Source: G963674505 sp964575975
GTDB lineage: Bacteria > Desulfobacterota > Desulfobacteria > Desulfobacterales > SKZT01
Reading direction: 5' to 3'
Assembly (NCBI GenBank): GCA_964575975.1
Contig: CAZNTU010000137.1
Location: 1 to 14,791 of the forward strand
Length of the DNA stretch: 14,791 nt
Positions 1-7,927 of the stretch are shown piece by piece (position 1 is the first letter of the stretch; every line of letters begins with the position of its first letter). The notes beneath the pieces are model-generated. The model was not told the DNA's origin. It made no database searches and was given only the letters and a program-made list of their open reading frames with translations. The position numbers and the translations under genes were made by a program.

Positions 1-942
1 GCCGAGTTCGCTCGGCGACGGATCACCCTTTCCATTTTAAAGAGACGCATTCAGTTGGTCGAGGAGACGGTGGAAAGTCGCAGGCTCACCCTGGAAACAG
101 TGGAGCGAAGATATCGACGGGGAGCGGACGACACTTCTGCCGGGGATGTCTATCTCGCTCGCGAAAACCTCGCTTCGGCCGCATCGGATCTTCCCGGTTT
201 GCGCGCCGAGCTGACAGAGCAAGCCTACGCCCTGGCCGTGCTGCTGGGAATGGAACCAGGAGCGATCAATCCCATGGAGACGACCATTCCGCTGCTTCCC
301 CCGCCCCTCGACACTCCGGTCGGAGTCCCCGCGAGGCTCTTGGATCGTCGACCGGACCTGCAAGCGGCCGAACTTCGCACCGTCGCCGCGACCGAAGAAA
401 TCGGCGTGGCCGTCGCGAACCTCTACCCCGATCTCGTCTTGAGCGGAAACATCGGCTTTCGGAACAACCAACTGGAGAATTTCTTCCACAGCGCGAACCT
501 TGCGGGCTCTATCCTGGGAGACTTGTTCGTGAGGCTTTTCGAAGGGGGACGTCTCCGGGCCAACATCGACCTCCAGGAAGAGGAGGCGCGGGAGCTGGCC
601 GCCAATTACGCGGGCCTCGTCCTCAACGCCCTCGAGGAGGTGGAAGTCGCCCTTAGCAACGAACAGTATCTTTTCGACCGGATAGACGAACTGCGAACCC
701 GTTCGGAAAATATCCGGAAGGCCGAGGAGGAAGCCTGGGAAAAATACCGCCGGGGTTTGCGGTCTCTTTTGGAGGTCCTGGAACTGCAAAGACGCCGCTA
801 CGCCGCCGAGCAGGAATACCTTCTGGCCGCCCAGGCAGCATGGAACAACAGGATCGCCCTCTACTTGGCCCTCGGCGGAGACTGGCTTGAAGCGGAACCC
901 GTGATCGAACCGTTTCCCGTCCCGGCGTCCGAAGCATCATGA
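1..942 (+). CDS. RND efflux outer-membrane factor (TolC/NodT family), 5' end outside the window
   Basis: This is the outer-membrane channel of a tripartite efflux pump; it would form a trimeric beta-barrel and periplasmic tunnel joined to the fusion protein encoded next. The frame is open from base 1, so the N-terminus (signal peptide, first repeat) is missing and 313 residues remain. Supporting motifs are VPARLLDRRPDLQAAE (RRPDL at visible residues 116-120), typical of the NodT/OprM group, then VANLYPDLVLSGNIGFR leading into the second repeat. Long charged heptad-like helices follow (LEEVEVALSNEQYLFDRIDELRTRSENIRKAEEEA). An internal TTG at 55 is not the true start, because upstream codons read as family sequence. 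The TGA stop overlaps the next gene's ATG (ATGA), so translation is probably coupled. The family call is firm; the exported substrate cannot be read from sequence. Confidence 0.93.
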   Translation, partial: AEFARRRITLSILKRRIQLVEETVESRRLTLETVERRYRRGADDTSAGDVYLARENLASAASDLPGLRAELTEQAYALAVLLGMEPGAINPMETTIPLLPPPLDTPVGVPARLLDRRPDLQAAELRTVAATEEIGVAVANLYPDLVLSGNIGFRNNQLENFFHSANLAGSILGDLFVRLFEGGRLRANIDLQEEEARELAANYAGLVLNALEEVEVALSNEQYLFDRIDELRTRSENIRKAEEEAWEKYRRGLRSLLEVLELQRRRYAAEQEYLLAAQAAWNNRIALYLALGGDWLEAEPVIEPFPVPASEAS

Positions 943-2180
943 GCAAAGACGGCGCAAACGGCGAAGAAACCCGCGCGGGGACCGACCACGGCGAAAGTAA
1001 GGCCCGGAACCGGGACAGGACCCTGGGTTTCGTCCAGTTAGCGTTGGTGGTCCTTTTCATCGGCGGCGCTTTTTTGTTTTCCCAATATCTCGCCTCCTTC
1101 CAAACCTTCCCCGGTCCCGAGAGGCGAACCGTGCGGCAAACACTCCTGGTGGAAACCGCCATGGTGGAACCCCGCGATTTCCGATTGCGCTTTGCAACCA
1201 CCGGCACGGTCCAGGTGCGGGCCATGACCGACATTGTGCCCCAAGTGAGCGGGAGGATCGTGGCCATCGACGACAGCGCCTTTCCAGGCGGTTTTTTCAC
1301 GTCCGAGACAGTTCTTTTCGAAATCGAAAAGGAGGACTACCGACTGGAGATCCGGCGGATGGAGGCGGAGGTCGCCCGCGCCAGAACCCGGCTGGAACTC
1401 CAGCGGGCAAGCTCCGAAGCGGCCGTGGAGGATTGGAGGGAAATCGACCCGGACACTCCCGCCCCTCCCCTCGTTGCCGAGAAGCCCCAGCTGGAGGAGG
1501 CGAAGGCCGCTCTGGACGCCGCGGAAGCCCGCCTGGAAATCGCCAGGTTGAACCTGGAACGTACGGAATACAGCCTTCCCTTCACCGGACGCGTAACTGA
1601 GTTCAGCCTGGAAAAAGGGCAGTACGTGGTCGCGGGCCAATCTTACGGCCAGGCCTACAGACTGGCCTCCCTGGAAATCGACGTCCCTCTGGAGCATCGG
1701 CAGTTGGAATGGCTGCTGGAAGCGGAAGATCCTGTTATCACAGTGGCAAGCGGACATTTCGAACCGGAGGAGTACGGCGCCTTCGTTAAAAGAATCGCGG
1801 GCAAAGTCGATCCGGAAACCCGTTTTTCCCGCGCCGTCCTGGGACTGAGGGAATCCCGGCACAACCTGGTCCCGGACATGTTCGTCCATGTCCGCGTCGT
1901 CGGCCCGGCACGGGAAAACGTGTGGACCTTTCCGATAGAAGCGTTGCAGGAAAACGGTGGCGTATGGGTCGTCACCGACGACGGCAGACTCGCGGCCATC
2001 CGACCGGAAATCGTACAGATCACCGAGGAATTCGTTGTCGCGAAGAGCGACGGGGAAACGGTCCGGGTAGTGCGCGGCAACTTGCCCGAAGCCACCGAAG
2101 ATACGCCGGTGCGCCTAGCCGGCGTCGAGGAAGAGGAACGAGAGGAAGAAACCGAGGCGATCGCCCATGAATCGAGATAG
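939..2180 (+). CDS. RND efflux periplasmic adaptor (HlyD/AcrA-type membrane-fusion protein)
   Basis: This 413-residue adaptor bridges the inner-membrane permease and the outer-membrane factor. Residues 1-28 are hydrophilic and cytoplasmic. Residues about 29-50 form one membrane anchor (FVQLALVVLFIGGAFLFSQY), with no lipobox Cys, so it is anchored by a helix rather than a lipid. Two lipoyl halves flank a coiled coil: the first contains VPQVSGRIVAIDDSAFPGG, the second YSLPFTGRVTEFSLEKGQYV. The Arg/Glu/Ala-rich hairpin between them (MEAEVARARTRLELQRA and EEAKAALDAAEARLEIARL) would pack on the TolC partner. A beta-barrel and membrane-proximal part follows, with an acidic tail of Glu runs. The start ATG overlaps the upstream stop by the ATGA arrangement and has no clear Shine-Dalgarno, consistent with coupling. 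It overlaps the permease gene by 14 bases. Confidence 0.93.
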   Translation: MSKDGANGEETRAGTDHGESKARNRDRTLGFVQLALVVLFIGGAFLFSQYLASFQTFPGPERRTVRQTLLVETAMVEPRDFRLRFATTGTVQVRAMTDIVPQVSGRIVAIDDSAFPGGFFTSETVLFEIEKEDYRLEIRRMEAEVARARTRLELQRASSEAAVEDWREIDPDTPAPPLVAEKPQLEEAKAALDAAEARLEIARLNLERTEYSLPFTGRVTEFSLEKGQYVVAGQSYGQAYRLASLEIDVPLEHRQLEWLLEAEDPVITVASGHFEPEEYGAFVKRIAGKVDPETRFSRAVLGLRESRHNLVPDMFVHVRVVGPARENVWTFPIEALQENGGVWVVTDDGRLAAIRPEIVQITEEFVVAKSDGETVRVVRGNLPEATEDTPVRLAGVEEEEREEETEAIAHESR

Positions 2181-5100
2181 CGAACGGGGCGAAATCCGGG
2201 AAAACGGATTGATCGGATGGTTCGTCGGCAATCACGTGGCGGCCAATCTGCTCTTGCTGTTCTTCGTGGTCGGAGGGCTTATCGCCATCCGAAGCATGCG
2301 CACGGAACTCTTCCCCGCCGTGGACCCGAAGACCATCACCATCAGCGTCCCCTACCCCGGATCGACTCCACACGAGGTGGAGGACGGCATCACGCGCCGC
2401 CTGGAGGAAGCCGTGATCGGGGTTGAGGGCGTGGAGCAGGCGACCTCCGTTGCACAGGAAAACCTGGGGGTGGTCACCTTGGAAGTGGAGGACTTCGCCG
2501 ATACGGACGAAGTGTTGGACGACGTCGAAACGGCCGTGGGCCAATTGATCGACTTTCCCCCTGCGGATGCCGAGCAGCCGGTAATCGCGAAGCTCAAGCC
2601 GCAGCCGGCGGTGATAACGCTGGTTCTATACGGTTCGGTCCCGGAACTGACCCTTAAAAGGCGGGCCGAACGGCTCAAGGACGAAATGCTCCGATATTCG
2701 GGCATCTCCCTGGTCGAGTTGCAAGGGGCGCGCGAATACGAAATCTCCATCGAAGTGCCCGAGGAGAACCTTCGGAAATACGACCTGACCATCCAACGGA
2801 TCGGGGAAGTCGTCGCCGAGTCGTCGCGGAACTTTCCCGCCGGCACCCTGGAATCGGTGGCCGGGGACGTGCTGTTGCGCATCCAGGAGAAGGGATACGT
2901 CGGGGAGGAATACGAGAACATCGTGGTCAAGAGCAATCCGGACGGCAGCCTGCTCCGGTTGAAGGACATCGCCGAAATCGTCGACGGCTTCGCGGACGAG
3001 AACCTGATCGCCCGGTACAACGGCGAACCGGCGGTTTTCATCGAAATTTCCCGCAGCGAATCACAGGACACTCTAATGGTGGAGCGGGCGGTCGGTCGCT
3101 TCATCGACGAGACTTCCCTTCCCGCAGGCATGAAAATCGCGGTTCTGGAAAACCAGACGGAAATCCTGAAGCAGCGCATGAATCTCCTGGCCAGGAACGC
3201 CATCGTTGGATTCGCGCTGGTTTTCCTGGTGTTGCTGCTTTTCCTGGATTTGAAACTGGCGTTCTGGACCAGCCTCGGGATTCCCGTCTCCTTTTTGGGC
3301 GGACTGATGATCGTGTTCGCGTTCGGCCTCAGTTTCAACATGGTCACGCTGTTCGCCCTGATCGTGGTGCTGGGAATCGTCGTGGACGACGCCATCGTCA
3401 CTGGGGAGAGCATATTCGCCGAGCAAGAGGCGGGAAGAAAGGACAAGGACGCGGCCATCGGGGGAGTCCGGGCGATCCGTGCCCCGGTGACGATCGGCGT
3501 TTTGACCACGGTCGCCGCGTTCGCCCCCTTGGCTTTCACCACCGGCACGCTCGGCCAGATTTTGCGCCCTATTCCCATATTCGTGATCGGCATCCTGCTG
3601 ATCTCGCTGGCTGAGGCGTTCGCCATTCTGCCCGCCCACCTTGCCTCTTCCGACCGCTGGAGCCGAGGGATCGTCTCCGACTTGAGCCGAAAGTTCAACG
3701 GAATGCTGGACCGGTTCGTTGACCGAATGCTTCTGCCGGTCCTTCGAAAGGCGATGCGTTGGCGGTACGCGGTTCTGGCGGCGTTTCTCTCCATACTGAT
3801 TCTTATCGCGGGCATGGTTCGCGGCGATTTCATCCGATTCGTCTTCTTTCCCCAAATCGAGGGGGACCAGGTGACCACAAGGCTGACGATGCCTGTCGGA
3901 ACGCCTTTCGAAGTCACCTGCGGAAACGCCGTGCGAATGATGGACGCCGCCCGCGACATCCAAGCCGACTTGCGGCGCCAGACCGGAAAGCCAGTCTTCA
4001 AAAGCACGTCCATTATCATCGGCGCGACCTTCGCCGAACAGGGGCCGGGCGGGAATGCCGAAGTCGCCGCGACCACCAGCAACCGCGCGGAACTTCGCAT
4101 TCAGCTTGTCGATGCGCCCATGCGCGACATTTCGGCCCAGGAGGTGGAATATCTTCTGAAGAGCGAGATCGGCGAAATACCCGGGGCCGACGAACTTTCG
4201 TTCGAAAGCAGTCTCGTGCATGGGGGCAACGATATCGATATCCTTCTGGCGCACGAGGAAACGGCGGTTTTGGAGGAGGCGGCGGGCTTTCTGAAAAGCC
4301 GGATGCGGGCCATGGACGGCTTGGTGGAAATCGCCGACACCCTGAAGCCCGGAAAGCTGGAATACGTGTTCGAATTGACTCCTGCGGGACTTGCCGCCGG
4401 GTTGAAACCGGGAGACTTGGGACGTCAGCTGAGAAACGCGTTCTACGGCTACGAAGCCCTGCGCATCCAGAGAGCGCGGTCGGAACTCAACGTCATGGTG
4501 CGCTATCCCAAGACGGAGCGGGAACGGCTCCAGAACGTCTACGACTTTCGAGTCCAGCTTCCGGGCGGAGACAAGGCCCCCATCGAGGCCATGGCCGACA
4601 TACGGGAGCAGCGGACCTATTCGGAGATAAGGCGTGTGGACGGCCAGCGGGTCGTCAACGTGACCGCCAACGTGGACCAGCGCAAGACCACCCCCGACAA
4701 GGCCTTGGGCGCGATTATGGGCGGGATCGTCCCGGAAATCGAGGAAAGGCATCCCGGACTGGAGGCTTCCGTGACGGGGGAGACCGAGGACCGGCGCGAA
4801 GATTTGGCTTCGCTGGGACGCAACATGGCCATAGCCCTTCTGCTCATCTTCGTCATGCTGGGCGCTCAACTGAGAAGCTACGTGCAACCGCTCGTCATCA
4901 TGGCCATCGTTCCGTTCGGCATGACCGGCGCGATCCTGGGACACCTGCTGTTGGGATTCGACCTTTCCTTCATCTCCATTTTCGGTATCGTGGCGCTGAC
5001 GGGGGTGGTGATCAACGACTCGTTAGTCCTGATCGACTACTACAACAACCGTATGAGAGAGGACGAGGGGACTCCGACCAAGGCCATGTTCGACGCGGTC

Positions 5101-5316
5101 CGCCGCCGGTTCCGCCCGATCCTGCTGACCACCACGACCACCAGCTTCGCCCTCCTTCCCATGCTGATGGAAACCAGCCTGCAAGCCCGCTTTCTGATCC
5201 CCATGGCTATCAGCCTCGCCTTCGGCCTCGTTTTCGCCGGGGTCGTACTGATTTTTCTTGTGCCTATCTTGATCGGAATCGTTCACGATATCGGAAAGGC
5301 AATCGGCCGCAAGTGA
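2167..5316 (+). CDS. RND efflux permease (AcrB-like, HAE family), inner membrane
   Basis: This is the proton-driven pump subunit, 1049 residues, the normal length for hydrophobe/amphiphile exporters. Architecture is the expected duplication. Transmembrane helix 1 (WFVGNHVAANLLLLFFVVGGL) is followed by a large periplasmic porter/docking domain and helices 2-6 from about residue 340. The second half repeats this from about residue 535, with helices 8-12 from about residue 880. The proton-relay pair in GIVVDDAIVTGE falls at Asp407-Asp408, the same numbering as AcrB. In helix 10 the motif reads GVVINDSLVLIDYYN (Asn950-Asp951-Ser952), so the AcrB Lys940 position is not Lys; as I recall, NDS is normal for one RND subgroup. 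GAGG nine bases before the ATG is a plausible ribosome site. Substrate is unknown: drugs, bile-like amphiphiles, lipids and solvents all remain possible. Confidence 0.95.
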   Translation: MNRDSERGEIRENGLIGWFVGNHVAANLLLLFFVVGGLIAIRSMRTELFPAVDPKTITISVPYPGSTPHEVEDGITRRLEEAVIGVEGVEQATSVAQENLGVVTLEVEDFADTDEVLDDVETAVGQLIDFPPADAEQPVIAKLKPQPAVITLVLYGSVPELTLKRRAERLKDEMLRYSGISLVELQGAREYEISIEVPEENLRKYDLTIQRIGEVVAESSRNFPAGTLESVAGDVLLRIQEKGYVGEEYENIVVKSNPDGSLLRLKDIAEIVDGFADENLIARYNGEPAVFIEISRSESQDTLMVERAVGRFIDETSLPAGMKIAVLENQTEILKQRMNLLARNAIVGFALVFLVLLLFLDLKLAFWTSLGIPVSFLGGLMIVFAFGLSFNMVTLFALIVVLGIVVDDAIVTGESIFAEQEAGRKDKDAAIGGVRAIRAPVTIGVLTTVAAFAPLAFTTGTLGQILRPIPIFVIGILLISLAEAFAILPAHLASSDRWSRGIVSDLSRKFNGMLDRFVDRMLLPVLRKAMRWRYAVLAAFLSILILIAGMVRGDFIRFVFFPQIEGDQVTTRLTMPVGTPFEVTCGNAVRMMDAARDIQADLRRQTGKPVFKSTSIIIGATFAEQGPGGNAEVAATTSNRAELRIQLVDAPMRDISAQEVEYLLKSEIGEIPGADELSFESSLVHGGNDIDILLAHEETAVLEEAAGFLKSRMRAMDGLVEIADTLKPGKLEYVFELTPAGLAAGLKPGDLGRQLRNAFYGYEALRIQRARSELNVMVRYPKTERERLQNVYDFRVQLPGGDKAPIEAMADIREQRTYSEIRRVDGQRVVNVTANVDQRKTTPDKALGAIMGGIVPEIEERHPGLEASVTGETEDRREDLASLGRNMAIALLLIFVMLGAQLRSYVQPLVIMAIVPFGMTGAILGHLLLGFDLSFISIFGIVALTGVVINDSLVLIDYYNNRMREDEGTPTKAMFDAVRRRFRPILLTTTTTSFALLPMLMETSLQARFLIPMAISLAFGLVFAGVVLIFLVPILIGIVHDIGKAIGRK

Positions 5317-5641
5317 CGATCATAAAATTGCCGTGGGCGAAATTTTTTAAAAAGGTCGAAATCCATTTTTTCAATCGGTCCGGGAACTTACGAAAAATCG
5401 CCTGTTTCAGTCAAAAATTTTCTCTTGCATTTTCGATTCTTTTTTGCAAGAAGTTCCTATTTTTTACAAGAGTATTAATTCCGATTGCCTGAACGTCGAG
5501 GAAAATGTTTTGAATTATAGCTCGAAATTGGGATCGAACGACTCTGTATGCTCCATAGTTCGGATATTCTTGAACATTGCTTTGAGTTGAAAACGGAGAT
5601 TCGATCGACAGCCGCTTTGCATCTTTTGAGAAGGGGAAGAA
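5317..5641. other. AT-rich intergenic spacer between efflux operon and regulators
   Basis: This 325-base spacer is visibly richer in A+T than the genes around it, with many T and A runs, for example a TTTTTTAAAAA block near 5345. I see no convincing gene and no GC-rich terminator hairpin for the efflux operon. One inverted repeat (5423-5451) is listed separately. The promoter of the receiver gene at 5642 should lie in its right half, but no good -35/-10 or sigma-54 match stands out. Confidence 0.6.
5423..5451. repeat. Inverted repeat TCTTGCA / TGCAAGA in AT-rich spacer
   Basis: Perfect 7-base arms (5423-5429 and 5445-5451) are separated by 15 bases of T-rich sequence. The centre-to-centre distance of 22 bases, about two helical turns, would suit a dimeric regulator. 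A loose hairpin followed by T-rich sequence (a weak terminator for the efflux operon) is the alternative. The arms are short and chance cannot be excluded. Confidence 0.35.
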
Positions 5642-6019
5642 ATGGACGGCATTCCATCGTTGAAGATTCTTGTCGTTGACGACGATAAAGTTGTGCGCTT
5701 AACACTGAAAGCCATCCTGGATTATTTGGGCCACGAGGTCGAGGAGGCCGCTGACGGGGCTTCCGGCTTGGTCGCCTTGAGGCGAAACCTGTTCGACGCG
5801 GCTATTTCCGATATCGTCATGCCTGGGCTCGACGGTTTCGAGTTCTTGGCCGAAGCAAAAAAATTGAGACCGGATTTGCCGATTCTTCTCATTTCCGGCC
5901 ACGAGGATGATACCATCGCCGTAAACGCATTGAATGCAGGGGCTGTCGCATTTTATCGGAAACCTGTTAAGATCGAGGATCTAAAGCGGTTGCTTGCAAG
6001 CTTGCGTCCAACGAGATAG
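5642..6019 (+). CDS. Stand-alone response-regulator receiver (CheY-like)
   Basis: This 125-residue protein consists of a receiver domain only, the size of CheY/Spo0F-type regulators with no output domain. The full catalytic set is present: Asp13-Asp14 (metal site, VVDDD), Asp57 in ISDIVMPG (phospho-acceptor), Ser85 in LLISGHED (Thr/Ser switch) and Lys107 in YRKPVK. It should therefore accept phosphate from a histidine kinase and act through a protein partner. The start is ATG with a good Shine-Dalgarno (AAGGGGAAG) just upstream. It precedes a second regulator by 133 bases on the same strand, so the two may be functionally linked. No kinase is encoded in the window. A link to the efflux operon upstream is possible only by proximity. 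Confidence 0.93.
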   Translation: MDGIPSLKILVVDDDKVVRLTLKAILDYLGHEVEEAADGASGLVALRRNLFDAAISDIVMPGLDGFEFLAEAKKLRPDLPILLISGHEDDTIAVNALNAGAVAFYRKPVKIEDLKRLLASLRPTR

Positions 6020-6042
6020 CGATCGGATGGAAACCGCTCTGC

Positions 6043-6062
6043 GATAGCGGAAGATAGCGGAA
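6043..6062 (+). repeat. Tandem direct repeat (GATAGCGGAA twice) between the two regulators
   Basis: Two exact, adjacent copies of a 10-base unit lie here. A partial third copy (GATAGCGA) starts at 6015, overlapping the stop codon of the upstream receiver gene. Starts are spaced 28 and 10 bases apart. It may be a small slippage duplication or a repeated protein site in front of the next gene. I know of no regulator with this motif. Confidence 0.55.
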
Positions 6063-6152
6063 CAAATCGTTGCAAATTCCGCCGAAACCGGAAAATGCAA
6101 CGGAGCCATTTGTCTACTGGATTATAAATGTGATCTTGCAGGTGCTGAATAA

Positions 6153-7307
6153 ATGGATCAAGTACTGATCGTCGATAACGACAAAGAATTTTTGGAAAAA
6201 CTGAAAAATTATTTTTCGAAAATCGAGCAGTTCGATGTCATCACTGCATCCGACGGAAAGACCGCGATCGAAATTTTCCAGAATGAAAAGGTTTCGGTTC
6301 TCGCAACCGGCCTTAACCTCCCGAACCTGGAAGGTCTCGAGCTTCTCGCCTATGTAACCAGGAGCTATGGAAACGTGCCTTGCCTCGCGATGTCGGAGTT
6401 CGGCAAACCTTGGTATCCGGAAAAAAGCGCCAGAAAGGAAAATTTGTATCATTTGGCGAAGCCCGTCGAGCCGAATTCCATATTGTCCGCCATTCTTGTG
6501 GCCTTGGCCTTAAAGGACGAGGGGGATTCCACAAAGGGTTTCGGTCTGAAAAGTTTCCTGCCGCTAATAGAGTTGGACAACAGATCTTGTCGCCTGGAAG
6601 TTTCCGCAAGGGGCAGGAAAAAAGGGTTCCTGTATTTCGAGGATGGAATGCTGATAGATGCCCATTGCGGAGCAATGAGGCCGGACGAAGCCATAAGGGA
6701 AATGCTCCTTTGGGAGAGCGTGGCGTTTTCCATTTCCGAATTGCCTAGAATGCGGAAACAAAAGCGCATGCAAATCAGCGTTATCGGATTGCTGGGCGCG
6801 ACCGTGAGCGAAAACTGGAGGTCGAAAATTTCCGGCGAAACTTCAAACAGCCCCATGCCCCCCGAAAACGGAAAGGAAATCCAGGCCGCAAAGCAAATCG
6901 CTTCGGACTCGATCATGTCCAAAATAGAATTCTTTAAAACAATAGCGGGCTACAAGGCCGTTGGAGTCGTAGACGCGGATTTCAAACCGATCTCGGGAGA
7001 CGGGTTGGAAAATTATCTCGATTTGGCCAATCCGTCGGTCGGGCTCGATTTTCTTTTCGACCTTTCGACAACGACTCTTAAAAGCCCAAGTCCCTGCAAC
7101 ACGATCTCGTACGGGAACGCGGAGATCCTCGTTCAAATCTTGCGCGTCGGAAATCCTCCTTCCGAAAGCGGTTACATTGTGGGCATCACCGATGCGAATG
7201 GAAACTGGCGGTATATGAGACATGAACTCGAGGCCGTTTCGAAAAAAGCGGAAGGACACAGTTCCATAAACAGCCCGGCTACGGGTCCGAGAAACGAATC
7301 TCTTTGA
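6153..7307 (+). CDS. Degenerate receiver fused to PATAN/DUF4388-like and possible roadblock-like domains
   Basis: This 384-residue regulator appears to have three parts. Residues 1-120 fold like a receiver: VLIVDNDKE with Asp8 and Asp10, Ser81 at the switch position, and Lys103 in HLAKPVEP. The phospho-acceptor position in VLATGLNLPNLEG is Gly53, not Asp, so it should not be phosphorylated in the normal way. Residues about 130-215 resemble the PATAN/DUF4388 domain, with the core KKGFLYFEDGMLIDAHCGAM followed by DEAIREMLLWE. Residues about 245-365 (KIEFFKTIAGYKAVGVVDADF) have the helix-then-beta pattern of roadblock/LC7 (MglB-like) domains, a tentative call. There is no DNA-binding domain, so it probably acts by protein contact, as in gliding, polarity or twitching systems. 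ATG start; Shine-Dalgarno AGGTG is modest. Codon use is more AT-rich than in the efflux genes. Confidence 0.85.
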   Translation: MDQVLIVDNDKEFLEKLKNYFSKIEQFDVITASDGKTAIEIFQNEKVSVLATGLNLPNLEGLELLAYVTRSYGNVPCLAMSEFGKPWYPEKSARKENLYHLAKPVEPNSILSAILVALALKDEGDSTKGFGLKSFLPLIELDNRSCRLEVSARGRKKGFLYFEDGMLIDAHCGAMRPDEAIREMLLWESVAFSISELPRMRKQKRMQISVIGLLGATVSENWRSKISGETSNSPMPPENGKEIQAAKQIASDSIMSKIEFFKTIAGYKAVGVVDADFKPISGDGLENYLDLANPSVGLDFLFDLSTTTLKSPSPCNTISYGNAEILVQILRVGNPPSESGYIVGITDANGNWRYMRHELEAVSKKAEGHSSINSPATGPRNESL

Positions 7308-7625
7308 AAAACAGCGTCCGGAATGCCTTCTCTCCCGGCACATTCGCGAGGAAAAGGGGCGACTTCGCATGCGAAGCCACCCTGGAGGGAAAACCAATCC
7401 ATTTTTTACGCCCCTATCCGGAGCGGAGCCACCGGGCGCCGCGCCGCCGTGGAAGGCGGCGCTACCGGCAGACCGCGACCTTGCCTCGTCCGTGGGACCG
7501 CTTGGCGAACCGACGCAGGGATAGCATGCCTGGCAAGGAACAAAACCGGGAGGAAGTTTCAGTGCTTGAAAATCGACATTTTCATCGCCCCAGTCGCACA
7601 CTTTTCAGAAACCAAACCTTTCTCC
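7308..7625. other. Intergenic region with GC-rich structured DNA, no gene
   Basis: I see no coding signal here: the open frames on the plus strand have low-complexity, Arg/Pro-rich translations typical of non-coding DNA. The middle (about 7400-7520) is strikingly GC-rich and contains the hairpin listed at 7441-7462. Further left is a perfect 14-base palindrome at 7363-7376 (CTTCGCATGCGAAG). No standard terminator for the regulator gene ending at 7307 was found, so these structures may serve that role. Confidence 0.5.
7441..7462. repeat. GC-rich perfect stem-loop, candidate REP-like dispersed element
   Basis: Arms GCGCCGCC (7441-7448) and GGCGGCGC (7455-7462) pair perfectly around a six-base GTGGAA loop. 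The flanks continue as GC-rich sequence with further GGAGCGGAGCC and CCGGGCGCC words on the left and CTACCGG on the right. Intergenic elements of this look (GC-rich stem, GGAA-type loop, GTAGCGCC edges) are dispersed many times in some bacterial genomes, PVC-group members among those I recall. Only one copy is visible here, so dispersal is inferred. Confidence 0.45.
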
Positions 7626-7927
7626 TCACGATTTTGCAATAATCAAATCGACGAGTTCTTGAGCCGCTTCGGCATTGTTCGTTTCTCCAGTCCCAAAAAC
7701 GCCCATGCGTTTGAATTCGCTTGAACCACCCCACGCAACCTCGCCCGTCTTTATGTCGATGATCAGAACTTCCAACGATGCTCCAAAACCTTTTCCTAAA
7801 ACCGCGCGTCAAAACTGTCCAGCTTGCCTGCATTGCTTAAAGTTCTTGTACAGCTGTCAGGTTCGATTACGGTCGAATCCGGAAGCGCTCTCTTCAGGCC
7901 GTCGTCCAATCGTTCGTTTATATTCAT
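7626..7927 (-). pseudogene. Frameshifted minus-strand gene remnant, possible envelope or lipoprotein-type gene
   Basis: Reading leftwards from an ATG at 7927, preceded by GAGG six bases upstream, gives a protein-like stretch NINERLDDGLKRALPDSTVIEP, ending at TAG (7796-7798) after 43 residues. From about 7805 the next frame continues as VLGKGFGASLEVLIIDIKTG, then EVAWGGSSEF, and on to AQELVDLIIAKS with TGA at 7626-7628. Both halves look like real protein and one missing base near 7800-7808 would join them (about 100 residues). The pattern IDxKTGEVxWxGS is common in small outer-membrane or CsgG-like lipoproteins that report metabolic or envelope functions, so that family is a tentative guess. 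No signal peptide precedes it, so the 5' part may be lost. A sequencing error is the alternative to true decay. Confidence 0.55.

Noticed and set aside
2352..4100. Second minus-strand open frame of 582 codons inside the permease gene
   Set aside because: Ser/Arg-rich shadow translation with no recognisable domain and no ribosome site.
3073..4944. Long open frame of 623 codons on the minus strand inside the RND permease gene
   Set aside because: It lies opposite a certain gene with full-length family match; its translation is His/Gln/Arg-rich and is typical of an antisense shadow in G+C-rich DNA.
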